DNA of 17,085 bases from JBBRUG01 sp038247995 (GCA_038247995.1 JBBRUG010000103.1:1-17085); one strand, 5' to 3'; positions 1-7,458 are shown, counted from the first letter of the stretch. Program-made: numbers and translations. Notes: generated by a model from the sequence alone, not told the origin.

Positions 1-10
1 CAGCGCATGA

Positions 11-32
11 GCCGCGTCCTTCAGGACGCGGC
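11..32. other. Perfect stem-loop downstream of wecB
   Basis: Bases 11-20 and 23-32 are exact reverse complements (GCCGCGTCCT / AGGACGCGGC) with two bases between them. It lies 65 nt past the wecB stop in the direction of transcription. It could end or stabilise the transcript, but no T-run follows on the minus strand, so a classic intrinsic terminator is not supported. Confidence 0.55.
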
Positions 33-83
33 GGGCGGATCGGGGCGCGGCGGGCGGATCGGGGCGCGGCGGGCGGATCGGGG
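27..83. repeat. 19-bp tandem repeat, three exact copies
   Basis: The unit CGCGGCGGGCGGATCGGGG occurs exactly three times (27-45, 46-64, 65-83) in the non-coding stretch after wecB. Its first bases overlap the right arm of the stem-loop at 11-32. No gene is seen in positions 1-96. It looks like a GC-rich minisatellite, and its role is unknown. Confidence 0.9.
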
Positions 84-96
84 CGGGTCGATCGAT

Positions 97-1185
97 TCAC
101 CCTGTGGCGAGCAGATCGCTGATCGCCTGGACAGCGCGTTCGGCGGCGCCGGCGTGAACCGGGGCAGGGTGGGCGCGCAGTTGGGCCAGGCCCGCAGGCG
201 CCAGCCATGTAGCCGCGCCGGCCAGCATCGATGCGTAACTGTTGCCGATCAGCACGGCGGCACCGGCAGCGACCAGGTAGCGCCATTCGGTTTCGTTGCG
301 GGTGATCAACAGCGGCGTTTGCAGCACGCCGGCTTCCTCTTGCAGGCCACCTGAATCGGTGAGCACGGCCGTCGCCGCGCCGATCAGGCGTAACGTGTCC
401 AGGTAACCGAGCGGTTTGCTCAGGCGCATGCGCGGCGCGAGTGTGAGTCCTTGCTGGCGCAATGCGGCATCCGTGCGTGGATGCACCGGGAAGACGATCG
501 TGTGCTGTTCGGCAAGCTCGTTGAGCGCCCGGATCATGCCCGGCAGCACGCTGGGAATGGTGTTTTCGGCGCGGTGAAGGGTTAATAGCAGATACGCGCC
601 GGGTGTCAATTCGAGTTGTTCGAGGATCGTTGAAGTCTGGGCGTGTGCGCGGTTGCGCAGCACAGCATCGATCGCAGTTGAGCCGATGGTCTGGATGCGC
701 GCTGCGGGTAGCCCCTCGGCGTGCAGGTTGGCGGTGGCGATTTCGTCGGCGGCGAGCAGCAGCGCGGCGATATGATCAACAATAATGCGGTTCTGCTCTT
801 CGGGCATGGCCCGGTTGAACGAGCGCCCGCCGGCCTCCAGGTGAACCACCGGAATGCCGAGTTTGGCTGCGCAGAGCGCGCCGGCCATTGTGGTGTTGGT
901 ATCGCCTTGCACTAGCACGGCGGCGGGCTTTTCGGCGAGCAAGATCGGCTCCAGGCGGGCTAGGATGCGCGCGGTTTGTTCGCCGTGGCTGGCCGATCCG
1001 ACGCCGAGGGTGTGGCGCGGCGCGGGCAGGGTCAATTCGTGAAAGAAGATCGCGTCAACATCATAAGAATAGTGCTGCCCCGAGTGAACGAGCACATGCT
1101 CAAATTGCTCTTCCAGCAGCGGAATCAGTGGCGAGAGCTTGATGATCTCGGGGCGGGTGCCTAAAATCGTCAGCACTTTACGCAT
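97..1185 (-). CDS. wecB: Non-hydrolysing UDP-N-acetylglucosamine 2-epimerase (WecB family)
   Basis: The 362-residue protein has the usual family length and is expected to be cytoplasmic. It should interconvert UDP-GlcNAc and UDP-ManNAc, supplying a ManNAc-type sugar for surface polysaccharide. Family motifs are clear: GTRPEIIKLSP (9-19), QGD (93-95), HLEAG with RAMPEEQNR (115-133), LHRAEN (203-208), HP (235-236) and DSGGLQEE (277-284). The usual TERPE after the last motif reads ETEWRYL here (298-304), so a related substrate such as a diacetamido-uronic acid sugar is possible. The ATG follows a GAGGAG 8 nt upstream that sits inside the end of the preceding acyltransferase gene. The genes are 5 nt apart, so coupled translation is likely. 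Confidence 0.93.
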   Translation of the reverse strand: MRKVLTILGTRPEIIKLSPLIPLLEEQFEHVLVHSGQHYSYDVDAIFFHELTLPAPRHTLGVGSASHGEQTARILARLEPILLAEKPAAVLVQGDTNTTMAGALCAAKLGIPVVHLEAGGRSFNRAMPEEQNRIIVDHIAALLLAADEIATANLHAEGLPAARIQTIGSTAIDAVLRNRAHAQTSTILEQLELTPGAYLLLTLHRAENTIPSVLPGMIRALNELAEQHTIVFPVHPRTDAALRQQGLTLAPRMRLSKPLGYLDTLRLIGAATAVLTDSGGLQEEAGVLQTPLLITRNETEWRYLVAAGAAVLIGNSYASMLAGAATWLAPAGLAQLRAHPAPVHAGAAERAVQAISDLLATG

Positions 1186-1190
1186 GGGGC

Positions 1191-2153
1191 TTACTCCTCG
1201 GGATACTCAAGTTGTACGCCGTAGTAACGCTTGAAGAACAGCGCCAATTCGTGATACATCGGATCGTTGGCGTGGGTCATCAGGTTGGCGGTGAGGTCGA
1301 TCCAGCGTGCCGAAGCGTCAGGCCGCCAGTCGGGCCGGCTGATCAGCCAGATCGTATGTTCGCCGGGCGGGCGTGGTTCAGGCGCCGGGCCGTGAGACGG
1401 CGCAAGCCTGATCGCGTAGGGTTGCCGCTTGTAGGTTACGCTCAAACTGCCGCCGCGTTCTGCGGTAACTCGCAGGCCCATACCCTGTTGCAACACCAGT
1501 TCGCTAAAGTGGCGCAGGATTTGCGCGGCGGCGGCATCGACCCGGCGTGGACTCATCGGCCGGCGCATGCGCGCCATCTCGCCCACCGGTTTGGCCGGGT
1601 TGCCCTCGGCGATGGTGCCGGCTGGGAAGACGCCGCTGACGACCGAGCGCGAGTTGATAAAGCTATTGTCACCAACTTCGGCGCCGGGTTGTAGAAAGAC
1701 TCCGGCGGCACACCAGACGTAGTCGCCGATCGTTACCGGGCCGAAGCGCACCCAGTAGCCTGCGGTGTAGGGCAGGAACGAGCCGTGGGTATAGACCATC
1801 GAGCGGGCGCCCAGGGCGCTCCAGCGGCCCAGGCGCACTTCTTCTTCGGTGTTGATCAAACACTGCGGCCCAATGTAACTATGCTCGCCGACGCGCAATC
1901 CGGCCGCGCCATACACCAGGTTGAAGCTGCTGATCAGTGCGTAGCGCCCGATACTGATCGGGCCGTCACAGCGAACCAGGGTCAGGGCGCGGATTTCGCT
2001 GTAGTCGCCCATACTGATTCGGCTGCCCATCAGGCTGGCGAACCAGCCAATGCGTACGTGACGCCCGATCTGTGCGCCGCAACAGACGCGCAATAGCCAC
2101 GGCTTGAGTGGCGGCGGCAGGATGAACAATAAGGCAAAGATGATCGTACGCAT
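1191..2153 (-). CDS. Hexapeptide-repeat (left-handed beta-helix) acyltransferase
   Basis: The 320-residue protein has a short hydrophobic N-terminus (residues 1-20), then irregular hexapeptide repeats at about residues 25-190 (for example IGRHVRIG, ISIGRYALI, LRVGEHSYIG, VTIGDYVW). These resemble acetyl/acyltransferases of the WcaF/maltose acetyltransferase type. EGNPAKPVG at the end of the helix is the usual closing motif. About 120 C-terminal residues are not recognised. It probably O- or N-acylates a sugar during surface-polysaccharide synthesis. The neighbouring carrier-protein module is a possible acyl source, which is inference. The start has only a weak GAGTG ribosome site 8 nt upstream. 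It ends 5 nt before wecB. Confidence 0.85.
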   Translation of the reverse strand: MRTIIFALLFILPPPLKPWLLRVCCGAQIGRHVRIGWFASLMGSRISMGDYSEIRALTLVRCDGPISIGRYALISSFNLVYGAAGLRVGEHSYIGPQCLINTEEEVRLGRWSALGARSMVYTHGSFLPYTAGYWVRFGPVTIGDYVWCAAGVFLQPGAEVGDNSFINSRSVVSGVFPAGTIAEGNPAKPVGEMARMRRPMSPRRVDAAAAQILRHFSELVLQQGMGLRVTAERGGSLSVTYKRQPYAIRLAPSHGPAPEPRPPGEHTIWLISRPDWRPDASARWIDLTANLMTHANDPMYHELALFFKRYYGVQLEYPEE

Positions 2154-2167
2154 ATTGAGAGCACTCA

Positions 2168-2182
2168 GGATTCAGGATTCAG
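2168..2182. repeat. Short heptamer repeat GGATTCA
   Basis: Two exact GGATTCA copies plus a partial one lie just upstream of the acyltransferase start. They share the 76-nt gap 2154-2229 with an octamer repeat. No promoter could be picked out. Confidence 0.6.
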
Positions 2183-2208
2183 AACGGTGGAGGCTATTGC
2201 TGGTATTT

Positions 2209-2248
2209 CCGCTCTACCGCTCTACCGCTTTACCGTTCTACCGCTTCC
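2209..2248. repeat. Imperfect octanucleotide tandem repeat across a stop codon
   Basis: Five units of CCGCTCTA or close variants on the plus strand (TAGAGCGG on the minus strand). The array begins inside the last codons of the deacetylase-like gene, contains its TAA stop (2232-2230), and runs on into the gap. Most units carry TAG or TAA, and because the period is 8 these fall in all three frames. Confidence 0.85.
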
Positions 2249-3717
2249 AGGCTCGTCGGCGTCAGGCCGCTACTCGCGCGTTCGATTGCATTGGCGCGGG
2301 CGATCCAGTGCTGCGCAATCGCTTCCGGTGTGGCGAACCATACATCACCGCGCGCGAATAACGCTTCCCAGAGCGCCCGGTAGGTTGCCGACCAGCCGGG
2401 AAAAAGAGCGTCGTCGTAGACATACTCGTGAATATCGACCAGGAGCATGCCCTGCTGCTGAGCGGCGCGTTGCACCAGGCCGTCCAGCAGCGCCCGCCGG
2501 TCGCCGGGGTTGTCGGCACGCTGGCTAAAGAGATGATCGTCCATCCAGGCTGTCGGCAGTTGCAGCGTGCGTAACGCCCGGCGTTGGTCGGCATGCCAGG
2601 GGTAGAAGGGCCAGTTCGCGCCGCGCCGCCAGCCCAGGTAGCGGTTGTGGGTGAGTGAGGCGTCGTAGGTAAAGCCAACTTGTTCGTGGATCAGCAACGT
2701 TTCTGCGGGGTTGTTGGGGTTAAGATGCCAGTAGTGATGCCGGTTTCCGCCAATCGGTTGCCCGCTGGCGGCGGCAAGGGCGGCGCGTTCGGCGGCAAAT
2801 GTTTTGGCGCTGGTGTAGGCCAGGTAGCTGGCGTGCAGTCCGATCTCCCAACCTGCGGCGGCTAGTTCGCGGAAGAGCGTGCGGAACTGCGGCGCATTGA
2901 TGTCGTAGAAGCTGTCGGGCAGGCCGGTAGCGTATTCGCGCAGCGAGCCCTTGCGGGCCACGAAATAGAAGGCCGAGCGTGCGCCGTAGCGCTGCTCAAG
3001 TTCCATCCACGAGCGAAAGTGCCAGTGGGTGTGATTACCGAAGGCGACGCTCAGCGCGTTGCCGATGCCCCCGGCACGCTGGCGGGCGAGGATGCGCAGC
3101 GGCTCCAGCCAGCGGATGATCTCGGGGTAATCGACATCGTGGCCGCAGGCGGCAGCCATAGTTGCGCCATTGGGCCAGCGCGCCAGGCCGGCCGGCATGC
3201 CCTGCGCGGCCAGTTGTTGCTCCAGGCTGCGCGCAATTGCCCCAACGAGCGCCATGCGCAGCACGCCATGTTCCAGCGTCGGCGTGCCGGTGAGGTCGAG
3301 ATAGCCGTGTTTGCCGCGCGGGTGTTGTTGTTCTTCCTGGCCGCTGAGCAGCCAGAAACAGTCGAAGATCAGGTCGCGGGCGATGTAACAGCGCCCGTCC
3401 TGAATGGTTTGCAACGGCTCCCGGCGCGGCTCGGCGGCGAAACGCGGGCGCTCCCACTGGCCCGCCTGCTCAACCCCGCCAAGGCGTTGGCTCTGGGGAT
3501 GCGCCCATTGCGCCCGGTTGGCGGCGATCACCAGCCGCCCTGGCGGCGCTGTCGTTGGGTCGGCGGCATAAACAAGATCGGCCGGTGCGCTGCCCCAGGC
3601 CAGTTCAACCCAGGCGTAGCCCATTGTAGTGAGCAATGTGCGCCAGGTATAGGTTATTTCCGGCCGGTGGGCTGCGAGCGCCGGATCGATGGTGAGGCTC
3701 AGGCTGGATCGGGACAT
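2230..3717 (-). CDS. Polysaccharide deacetylase family protein
   Basis: The 495-residue protein matches, from memory, the long bacterial polysaccharide-deacetylase-like proteins found in capsule and exopolysaccharide clusters, which have an N-terminal domain of about 180 residues before the catalytic part. Visible motifs are GHDVD (192-196), equivalent to the usual THDVD metal-binding start, EIGLHASY (291-298), and GGNRHHYWH with YDASL (323-355), all typical of this subgroup. A DIHEY motif occurs near residue 440. There is no signal peptide, so it may act in the cytoplasm. It probably removes an N- or O-acetyl group from a glycan or precursor. The start is ATG with a weak GGA upstream. The last codons lie in an octamer repeat. 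Confidence 0.85.
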   Translation of the reverse strand: MSRSSLSLTIDPALAAHRPEITYTWRTLLTTMGYAWVELAWGSAPADLVYAADPTTAPPGRLVIAANRAQWAHPQSQRLGGVEQAGQWERPRFAAEPRREPLQTIQDGRCYIARDLIFDCFWLLSGQEEQQHPRGKHGYLDLTGTPTLEHGVLRMALVGAIARSLEQQLAAQGMPAGLARWPNGATMAAACGHDVDYPEIIRWLEPLRILARQRAGGIGNALSVAFGNHTHWHFRSWMELEQRYGARSAFYFVARKGSLREYATGLPDSFYDINAPQFRTLFRELAAAGWEIGLHASYLAYTSAKTFAAERAALAAASGQPIGGNRHHYWHLNPNNPAETLLIHEQVGFTYDASLTHNRYLGWRRGANWPFYPWHADQRRALRTLQLPTAWMDDHLFSQRADNPGDRRALLDGLVQRAAQQQGMLLVDIHEYVYDDALFPGWSATYRALWEALFARGDVWFATPEAIAQHWIARANAIERASSGLTPTSLEAVER

Positions 3718-3749
3718 ACTTATTCCACTGTTGCGATGAATAGCCCAAA

Positions 3750-3771
3750 GGGCGGATACCTGGGTTCGCCC
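3750..3771. other. Hairpin in the ligase-deacetylase gap
   Basis: GGGCGGA (3750-3756) can pair with TTCGCCC (3765-3771), including one G-T pair, around an 8-nt loop. It lies between two genes and may be a REP-like palindromic element or an RNA structure. No T-run is present. Confidence 0.5.
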
Positions 3772-3793
3772 GTACGCCGATTCAAGCTGTCAT

Positions 3794-3814
3794 CACACGA
3801 GTATGCTCAGTGTG
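3794..3814. other. Stem-loop immediately after the ligase stop codon
   Basis: CACACGAG (3794-3801) pairs with CTC-A-GTGTG (3806-3814), with one bulged A and a TATG loop. It abuts the stop codon of the acyl ligase (3817-3815). It may reduce read-through into the deacetylase gene or protect the upstream message. There is no U-tract on the minus strand, so full termination is not shown. Confidence 0.5.
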
Positions 3815-5158
3815 TTAGGCTTTGCGCATCTTCTTGAAGCGGGCGCTATGCTGTTCCTGGTCGGTCAAAATGATCTTGGCCGGGATCTTGTAGGCGGCCA
3901 ACCGCTCGCGGCAGAAGGCGCGCAGGCGGCGCTTAAAATCGCCCAGATCTTCCGGTTCAAACAGGTTGCAGCGTACGGTCACGATCTGGCCGGTGATCGG
4001 GTTGGCCTCGCCGACAACCGCTGCGTCGCGCACATTCGGCATCTGGAGCAGCACGCTTTCAACTTCAGCGGGGTAGACCTTCTGCCCACCCACGTTGATG
4101 ATCTCGCTGCGCCGGCCCAGAATGCGGATGTACTCGCCATCAACCTCGACCATGTCCTGCGTGTTCATCCAGCCTTCGGCATCAAACGGACTGGGCGCGT
4201 TCAGGTAGCCGAGCATTGCCGACTGAGCACGCACCCAGAGCACGCCATCCACAATCTTTGTCTCGAAGCCCTCGCCGCCAACCTTAACCCAGAGCGATCC
4301 CGAGTCTTTCGACTTCGAGCGCAGAATGCCCAACTCCGAGAGGCCATAGGTCTGGAGCAGTTGCACCTTGGGAAAGCGTTCGTGCAAACGCTTGAGCGTG
4401 CTCTCCGGCATCACCTCGGTGCCGTAGGTGATCAGTTCCAGTGAGGCGAGATCATAGCGCGTGTAGGCTTCAGAGATCAGCAATAGGTTGAGGAAGGTCG
4501 GTGAGGTGGGTAGGCTCTGTACGCCGTGGGCGCTGATCGCCCGGCAAACCAGTTCGGGGTCGCGCGAGGGCACGGCCACCACGGCGCCGCCATTCGAGAG
4601 CGTATAGAAGAGCGTGTTGATCCCGCCGATATGGTCGAGCAGCAAGAAGGTGAGCGTGACGCGGGCGTGACGCGCCAGCTTAAACTTCTCCAGCAGCGGT
4701 GTGAAATTGTGCAGCGCAGCTTTGCTCTTGCCGGTTGAACCCGACGAGAAGAGCACGAGGCCCGGATCGCCGGCGGCAATCAGGTGCTGGGTGAGGGTGT
4801 TGCTTACCTGTGCTTGCCGGCGCTCGATCCGCCAGCAATCGTTGGCATCGAGGCTCACCACAACCTGCACTTCGGCAATGGCGAGGAACTCCTCGCGCTG
4901 GGCGGCTACCGAAGCGGTGAGCGGCACAACAATTGTGTTGCGGTCGATCAGCGCCAGCAGCAGGCTGACTGCATTGGGCGAATAGTCGCCCTCGATGCTG
5001 ACTACCTGGCCGGGGCCGACATCGTGCCGGTCGAGTTCGGTGTTCCAGCGCGCCACGCGCTCCAGCAAGTCGGCATAGGTAAAGCGCTGGTCGCGCCAGA
5101 CAATCGCCGTCTGTTCGGGCCACTGCGCCATGCGTTCCAGTAACCATTGGCTTGCCAT
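3815..5158 (-). CDS. AMP-dependent acyl ligase (ANL superfamily)
   Basis: The 447-residue adenylate-forming enzyme should activate a carboxylic acid with ATP and pass it to a thiol. Motifs in order: P-loop SSGSTGKSK (138-146), QTYGLSE (269-275), GRRSEIINVGGQKVYPAEVE (348-367), and a C-terminal FKKMRK carrying the likely catalytic lysine (442 or 443). It is somewhat shorter than typical acyl-CoA synthetases (about 500-550), as in stand-alone ligases that load carrier proteins. The open frame reaches back to 5236, but the ATG at 5158 has a GGAGG 8 nt upstream and sits 1 nt past the dehydrogenase stop, so this start is chosen. With the carrier protein and dehydrogenase just upstream, the likely acceptor is that carrier protein. 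The substrate is unknown. Confidence 0.9.
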   Translation of the reverse strand: MASQWLLERMAQWPEQTAIVWRDQRFTYADLLERVARWNTELDRHDVGPGQVVSIEGDYSPNAVSLLLALIDRNTIVVPLTASVAAQREEFLAIAEVQVVVSLDANDCWRIERRQAQVSNTLTQHLIAAGDPGLVLFSSGSTGKSKAALHNFTPLLEKFKLARHARVTLTFLLLDHIGGINTLFYTLSNGGAVVAVPSRDPELVCRAISAHGVQSLPTSPTFLNLLLISEAYTRYDLASLELITYGTEVMPESTLKRLHERFPKVQLLQTYGLSELGILRSKSKDSGSLWVKVGGEGFETKIVDGVLWVRAQSAMLGYLNAPSPFDAEGWMNTQDMVEVDGEYIRILGRRSEIINVGGQKVYPAEVESVLLQMPNVRDAAVVGEANPITGQIVTVRCNLFEPEDLGDFKRRLRAFCRERLAAYKIPAKIILTDQEQHSARFKKMRKA

Positions 5159-5159
5159 A

Positions 5160-5858
5160 TTAACCACCTCCACCGAGGTAGATGACCTGGCCGGTGATAT
5201 AGTCGCTCTCCGGCCGGACAAAAAAATCAACCACATTGGCGACGTCGGCGAAGGTGCCGAGGCGCCGGATCGCCAGGCTATCGATAATCTGCTGGATCTT
5301 CTCGGCAGGTACGCTGCGGATCAGGTCGGTTTCGATTGGGGTTGGGCCGACGGCATTGACCGTAATGCCGAAGGCGGCCAACTCCTTGGCCAGCACGCGG
5401 GTGAGTGTTTCGACGGCGCTCTTCGAGGCGGCGTAGATCGCCTCGCCCTCCAGGCGCATCGGCACGGCGATGGTGCTGAAGTTGATGATCCGCCCGTAAC
5501 GATGGCGCCGCATCAGCTTGGCCGCCTCGCGGCAGACGAGAAAACTGCCGACAACATTGGTGGCCAGAATGCGCGTCAGGGTTGCGCTCGGCACAAGCAG
5601 GGCGTGGTTCATCGAGGCGATCCCGGCATTGTTGATCGCCACATCGAGCCGCCCGTGGCGGCGCTGGATCGCCGAGCACATGGCGCGCACCTGAGTTTCG
5701 TCGGTAATGTCGAGTTGATGGTGCGTGTAGCCTGCGAGTTCCCAATCGGGCAGTTCACGGCTGCACCCCGCGACAATTGCGCCCCGGCGCACAAAATGCT
5801 CGGCCAGGTGCCGACCAATGCCTTTGCGCGTCCCGGTGATCAGCACGACCTCAGCCAT
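5160..5858 (-). CDS. Short-chain dehydrogenase/reductase (FabG-like)
   Basis: The 232-residue NAD(P)-dependent oxidoreductase has standard SDR length. The cofactor motif TGTRKGIG is at 8-15, NNAG at 76-79, and the catalytic residues are N101, S128, Y142 and K146 (YAASK). It ends in ITGQVIYLGGGG, as 3-oxoacyl-ACP reductases do. It probably reduces a 3-oxoacyl (or similar) group bound to the neighbouring acyl carrier protein, making a hydroxyacyl group. This role is inferred from context, and a sugar reductase is the alternative. The ATG overlaps the carrier-protein stop by 8 nt and has GAGGAG 7 nt upstream. Confidence 0.92.
   Translation of the reverse strand: MAEVVLITGTRKGIGRHLAEHFVRRGAIVAGCSRELPDWELAGYTHHQLDITDETQVRAMCSAIQRRHGRLDVAINNAGIASMNHALLVPSATLTRILATNVVGSFLVCREAAKLMRRHRYGRIINFSTIAVPMRLEGEAIYAASKSAVETLTRVLAKELAAFGITVNAVGPTPIETDLIRSVPAEKIQQIIDSLAIRRLGTFADVANVVDFFVRPESDYITGQVIYLGGGG
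5167..5171 (-). promoter_or_regulatory. Ribosome binding site of the acyl ligase
   Basis: GGAGG on the minus strand, 8 nt before the ATG at 5158. It lies in the last codons of the dehydrogenase gene. It fixes the ligase start and shows translational coupling. Confidence 0.8.
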
Positions 5859-6174
5859 TGCCGCGCTCCTCGCCGAGCAGTTCTTCGATATAGGCCGTCA
5901 GCGCGCCGACGGTGCGGAAGGGACTGTGCTTCTGCGACATCGCCCGGTCGTCGGCCAGGGTGAGGGCGATGTCGTACTCCTCCTCGATCCGCTGTTCGAG
6001 ATCGACAATCAGCGTCACCAGGGCCAGCGAGTCGAGCACGGCCTGTTTGCCGATCAGGCTGGTGGTGGTATCGATTACCTCCGGCACCGGGCGTTCGCTC
6101 ATCGCCAAGACATCGCGCAGGCCATCGATGACAAGCTGAAGCAGGGTGGCCTGCGTGGGAATCTGGGTTGACAT
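5851..6174 (-). CDS. Acyl carrier protein
   Basis: The 107-residue acidic protein has the phosphopantetheine attachment motif LDSLALV, with Ser49 as the expected modified residue. A helical C-terminus (ALTAYIEELL) is typical of ACPs. It is longer than housekeeping AcpP (about 78 residues) and lies next to a ligase and a reductase rather than fab genes, so it is probably a dedicated carrier for a specialised acyl group. The start has GAGGAG 5 nt upstream, overlapping the stop of the LamG gene. Only 10 nt separate the two genes. Confidence 0.9.
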   Translation of the reverse strand: MSTQIPTQATLLQLVIDGLRDVLAMSERPVPEVIDTTTSLIGKQAVLDSLALVTLIVDLEQRIEEEYDIALTLADDRAMSQKHSPFRTVGALTAYIEELLGEERGNG

Positions 6175-6184
6175 ACAAACTCCT

Positions 6185-7348
6185 CTAGGGGCACGTAATC
6201 AGCGGCAAAAAGATGCGATACGAGGTTACGGACGGGGTAGCCGGGCGGGCGGCGGCGGTCGGCGTCGCTATAGTCGGCGTACTGTTCGCCGTGCCGGTGG
6301 GCGTGCCGCTGCCGTTGCACTTGGGCTTTGGTGTCGGTGAACTCGTCGGCGTAGCAGTGGGCGAACTCGTGGGCGCGCCAATGGGCGAACTCGTCGGCGC
6401 GCCAGTGGGCGAACTCGTCGGCGTGGCAGTGGCCGAACTGGTAGGCGAGGGTGGCGGCGCGGTGGTGAACGGTGTGTCGTTCGACCAATGTTCAGCCGGA
6501 TTGGCATTGTTACGCGGGATCAGCAGGCCGTTGCTTGGCCCCCCGCTTGCCCCGGAGCTATCGCCGATCTGCACGCCCGCGCCTTCATCAAAGCGGTAAA
6601 GCGCGACCGTGGCGGCGTCGGTTGGGTGCGGTGCGCCTGGCCGGGTGAAGGCTGCGCTGTAACGAACATTGTTCGAGATGCGCAGATCGTCGAGCAGGCC
6701 GTTGTAATACAGGCTGCCTGGAAAATCGTGTTTCTCGGCGCCCAACACCAGAAACGGATCGCTCGCAGGATAATCGGTTGCGCGCCCGATTGCATAATCC
6801 AGGCGGCCGGTCGGCCCGCTCACCTCGCCGGCGGGCGCGCCGTCGATAAAGAGCCGCAGTTCGCCGGTGGCCGCACTGCGGGTGAAGGCCACATGGCGCC
6901 ATTGGTTGTCGGTCACGCTGACGCTGCTGCACAGATGCTGCTCGCCGGCGGCGGTATTCACGCCGGCAATAATCCGTCCGTCCATGATCGCCAGGCCGTA
7001 ATCGCCGTAGGCATCAGCTTCACCAAAAATGTCGCGGTCGACGAGCACGCGGCCATAGTACCAACCGCGCTCCGGATCACACGCAGCACTGGCATTCTCG
7101 GCTGCGCCGGCCTTGATCCATAGTTCAACCGTCAGATCCAGGCCGACATTCACCGGTCGCGTAACACCCGAGCTATCGAGCGGGATCTTCACTCGGTCGA
7201 CATCGCTGAGGCCGGTGCCGAACATGCGCAACGAACTGCCCACAGCGTTGGGGGCGGCGATTTGGGAACGTACCGTCTGGCTGAAGAATAGGCTGCCGGT
7301 AGCCAGGGTGATGAGCACGGCGAACCATATGCTTGTTGGTCGGTTCAT
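6185..7348 (-). CDS. Secreted LamG-domain protein with FLPLI tail
   Basis: 387 residues. Residues 1-28 form a signal peptide. Residues 38-290 are a LamG/concanavalin-like domain (VELWIKA, WRHVAFTR, GELRLFIDG, YYNGLLDDLRIS, ALYRFDEGAG), expected to bind carbohydrate or protein at the cell surface. A Ser/Thr/Pro linker (about 296-376) contains an octapeptide repeat, and the protein ends in FLPLITCP (380-387). It is a paralogue of the LamG protein encoded at 8850-7486 (shared DRVKIPL, GAEKHD, GDSSGA). GAGGAG lies 6 nt before the ATG. The ligand is unknown. The FLPLI tail recurs in two other proteins here and may be a sorting or anchoring signal. Confidence 0.85.
   Translation of the reverse strand: MNRPTSIWFAVLITLATGSLFFSQTVRSQIAAPNAVGSSLRMFGTGLSDVDRVKIPLDSSGVTRPVNVGLDLTVELWIKAGAAENASAACDPERGWYYGRVLVDRDIFGEADAYGDYGLAIMDGRIIAGVNTAAGEQHLCSSVSVTDNQWRHVAFTRSAATGELRLFIDGAPAGEVSGPTGRLDYAIGRATDYPASDPFLVLGAEKHDFPGSLYYNGLLDDLRISNNVRYSAAFTRPGAPHPTDAATVALYRFDEGAGVQIGDSSGASGGPSNGLLIPRNNANPAEHWSNDTPFTTAPPPSPTSSATATPTSSPTGAPTSSPIGAPTSSPTATPTSSPTPKPKCNGSGTPTGTANSTPTIATPTAAARPATPSVTSYRIFLPLITCP
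6339..6440 (-). repeat. 24-bp tandem repeat in a Ser/Pro/Thr linker
   Basis: Copies begin at 6339, 6363, 6387 and 6411, with a diverged fifth from 6435. They encode an octapeptide of the form PTSSPxxA in the linker of the LamG protein. The regular period implies growth by slippage or unequal recombination. Confidence 0.85.
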
Positions 7349-7391
7349 CCAATACTCCTCTACGCATCAGCCTATCGCACTGAGCAAAACG

Positions 7392-7458
7392 ATTGAGCCG
7401 CTGAGGACACAGAACTGTGTGGCTCGCTGGGCTCGCGCCGCCCGTACATTGGCTCAAT
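7392..7458. other. Nested inverted repeats between two LamG genes
   Basis: ATTGAGCC (7392-7399) and GGCTCAAT (7451-7458) are perfect reverse complements. Inside them ACACAG-AA-CTGTGT (7407-7420) forms a second hairpin. This occupies much of the 137-nt gap 7349-7485 before the FLPLI LamG gene. It could be an RNA structure or a protein-binding site. Confidence 0.5.

Noticed and set aside
3019..3837. Long open frame on the plus strand (272 codons), and similar ones at 5130-5963, 8131-8922 and 11993-12760
   Set aside because: They lie opposite well-supported minus-strand genes, have low-complexity Arg/Ala/Gly-rich translations and show no recognisable motif. High GC makes such antisense frames common.
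5159..5236. 26-residue N-terminal extension of the acyl ligase
   Set aside because: It overlaps the dehydrogenase gene, shows no family similarity, and the ATG at 5158 has a strong ribosome site.
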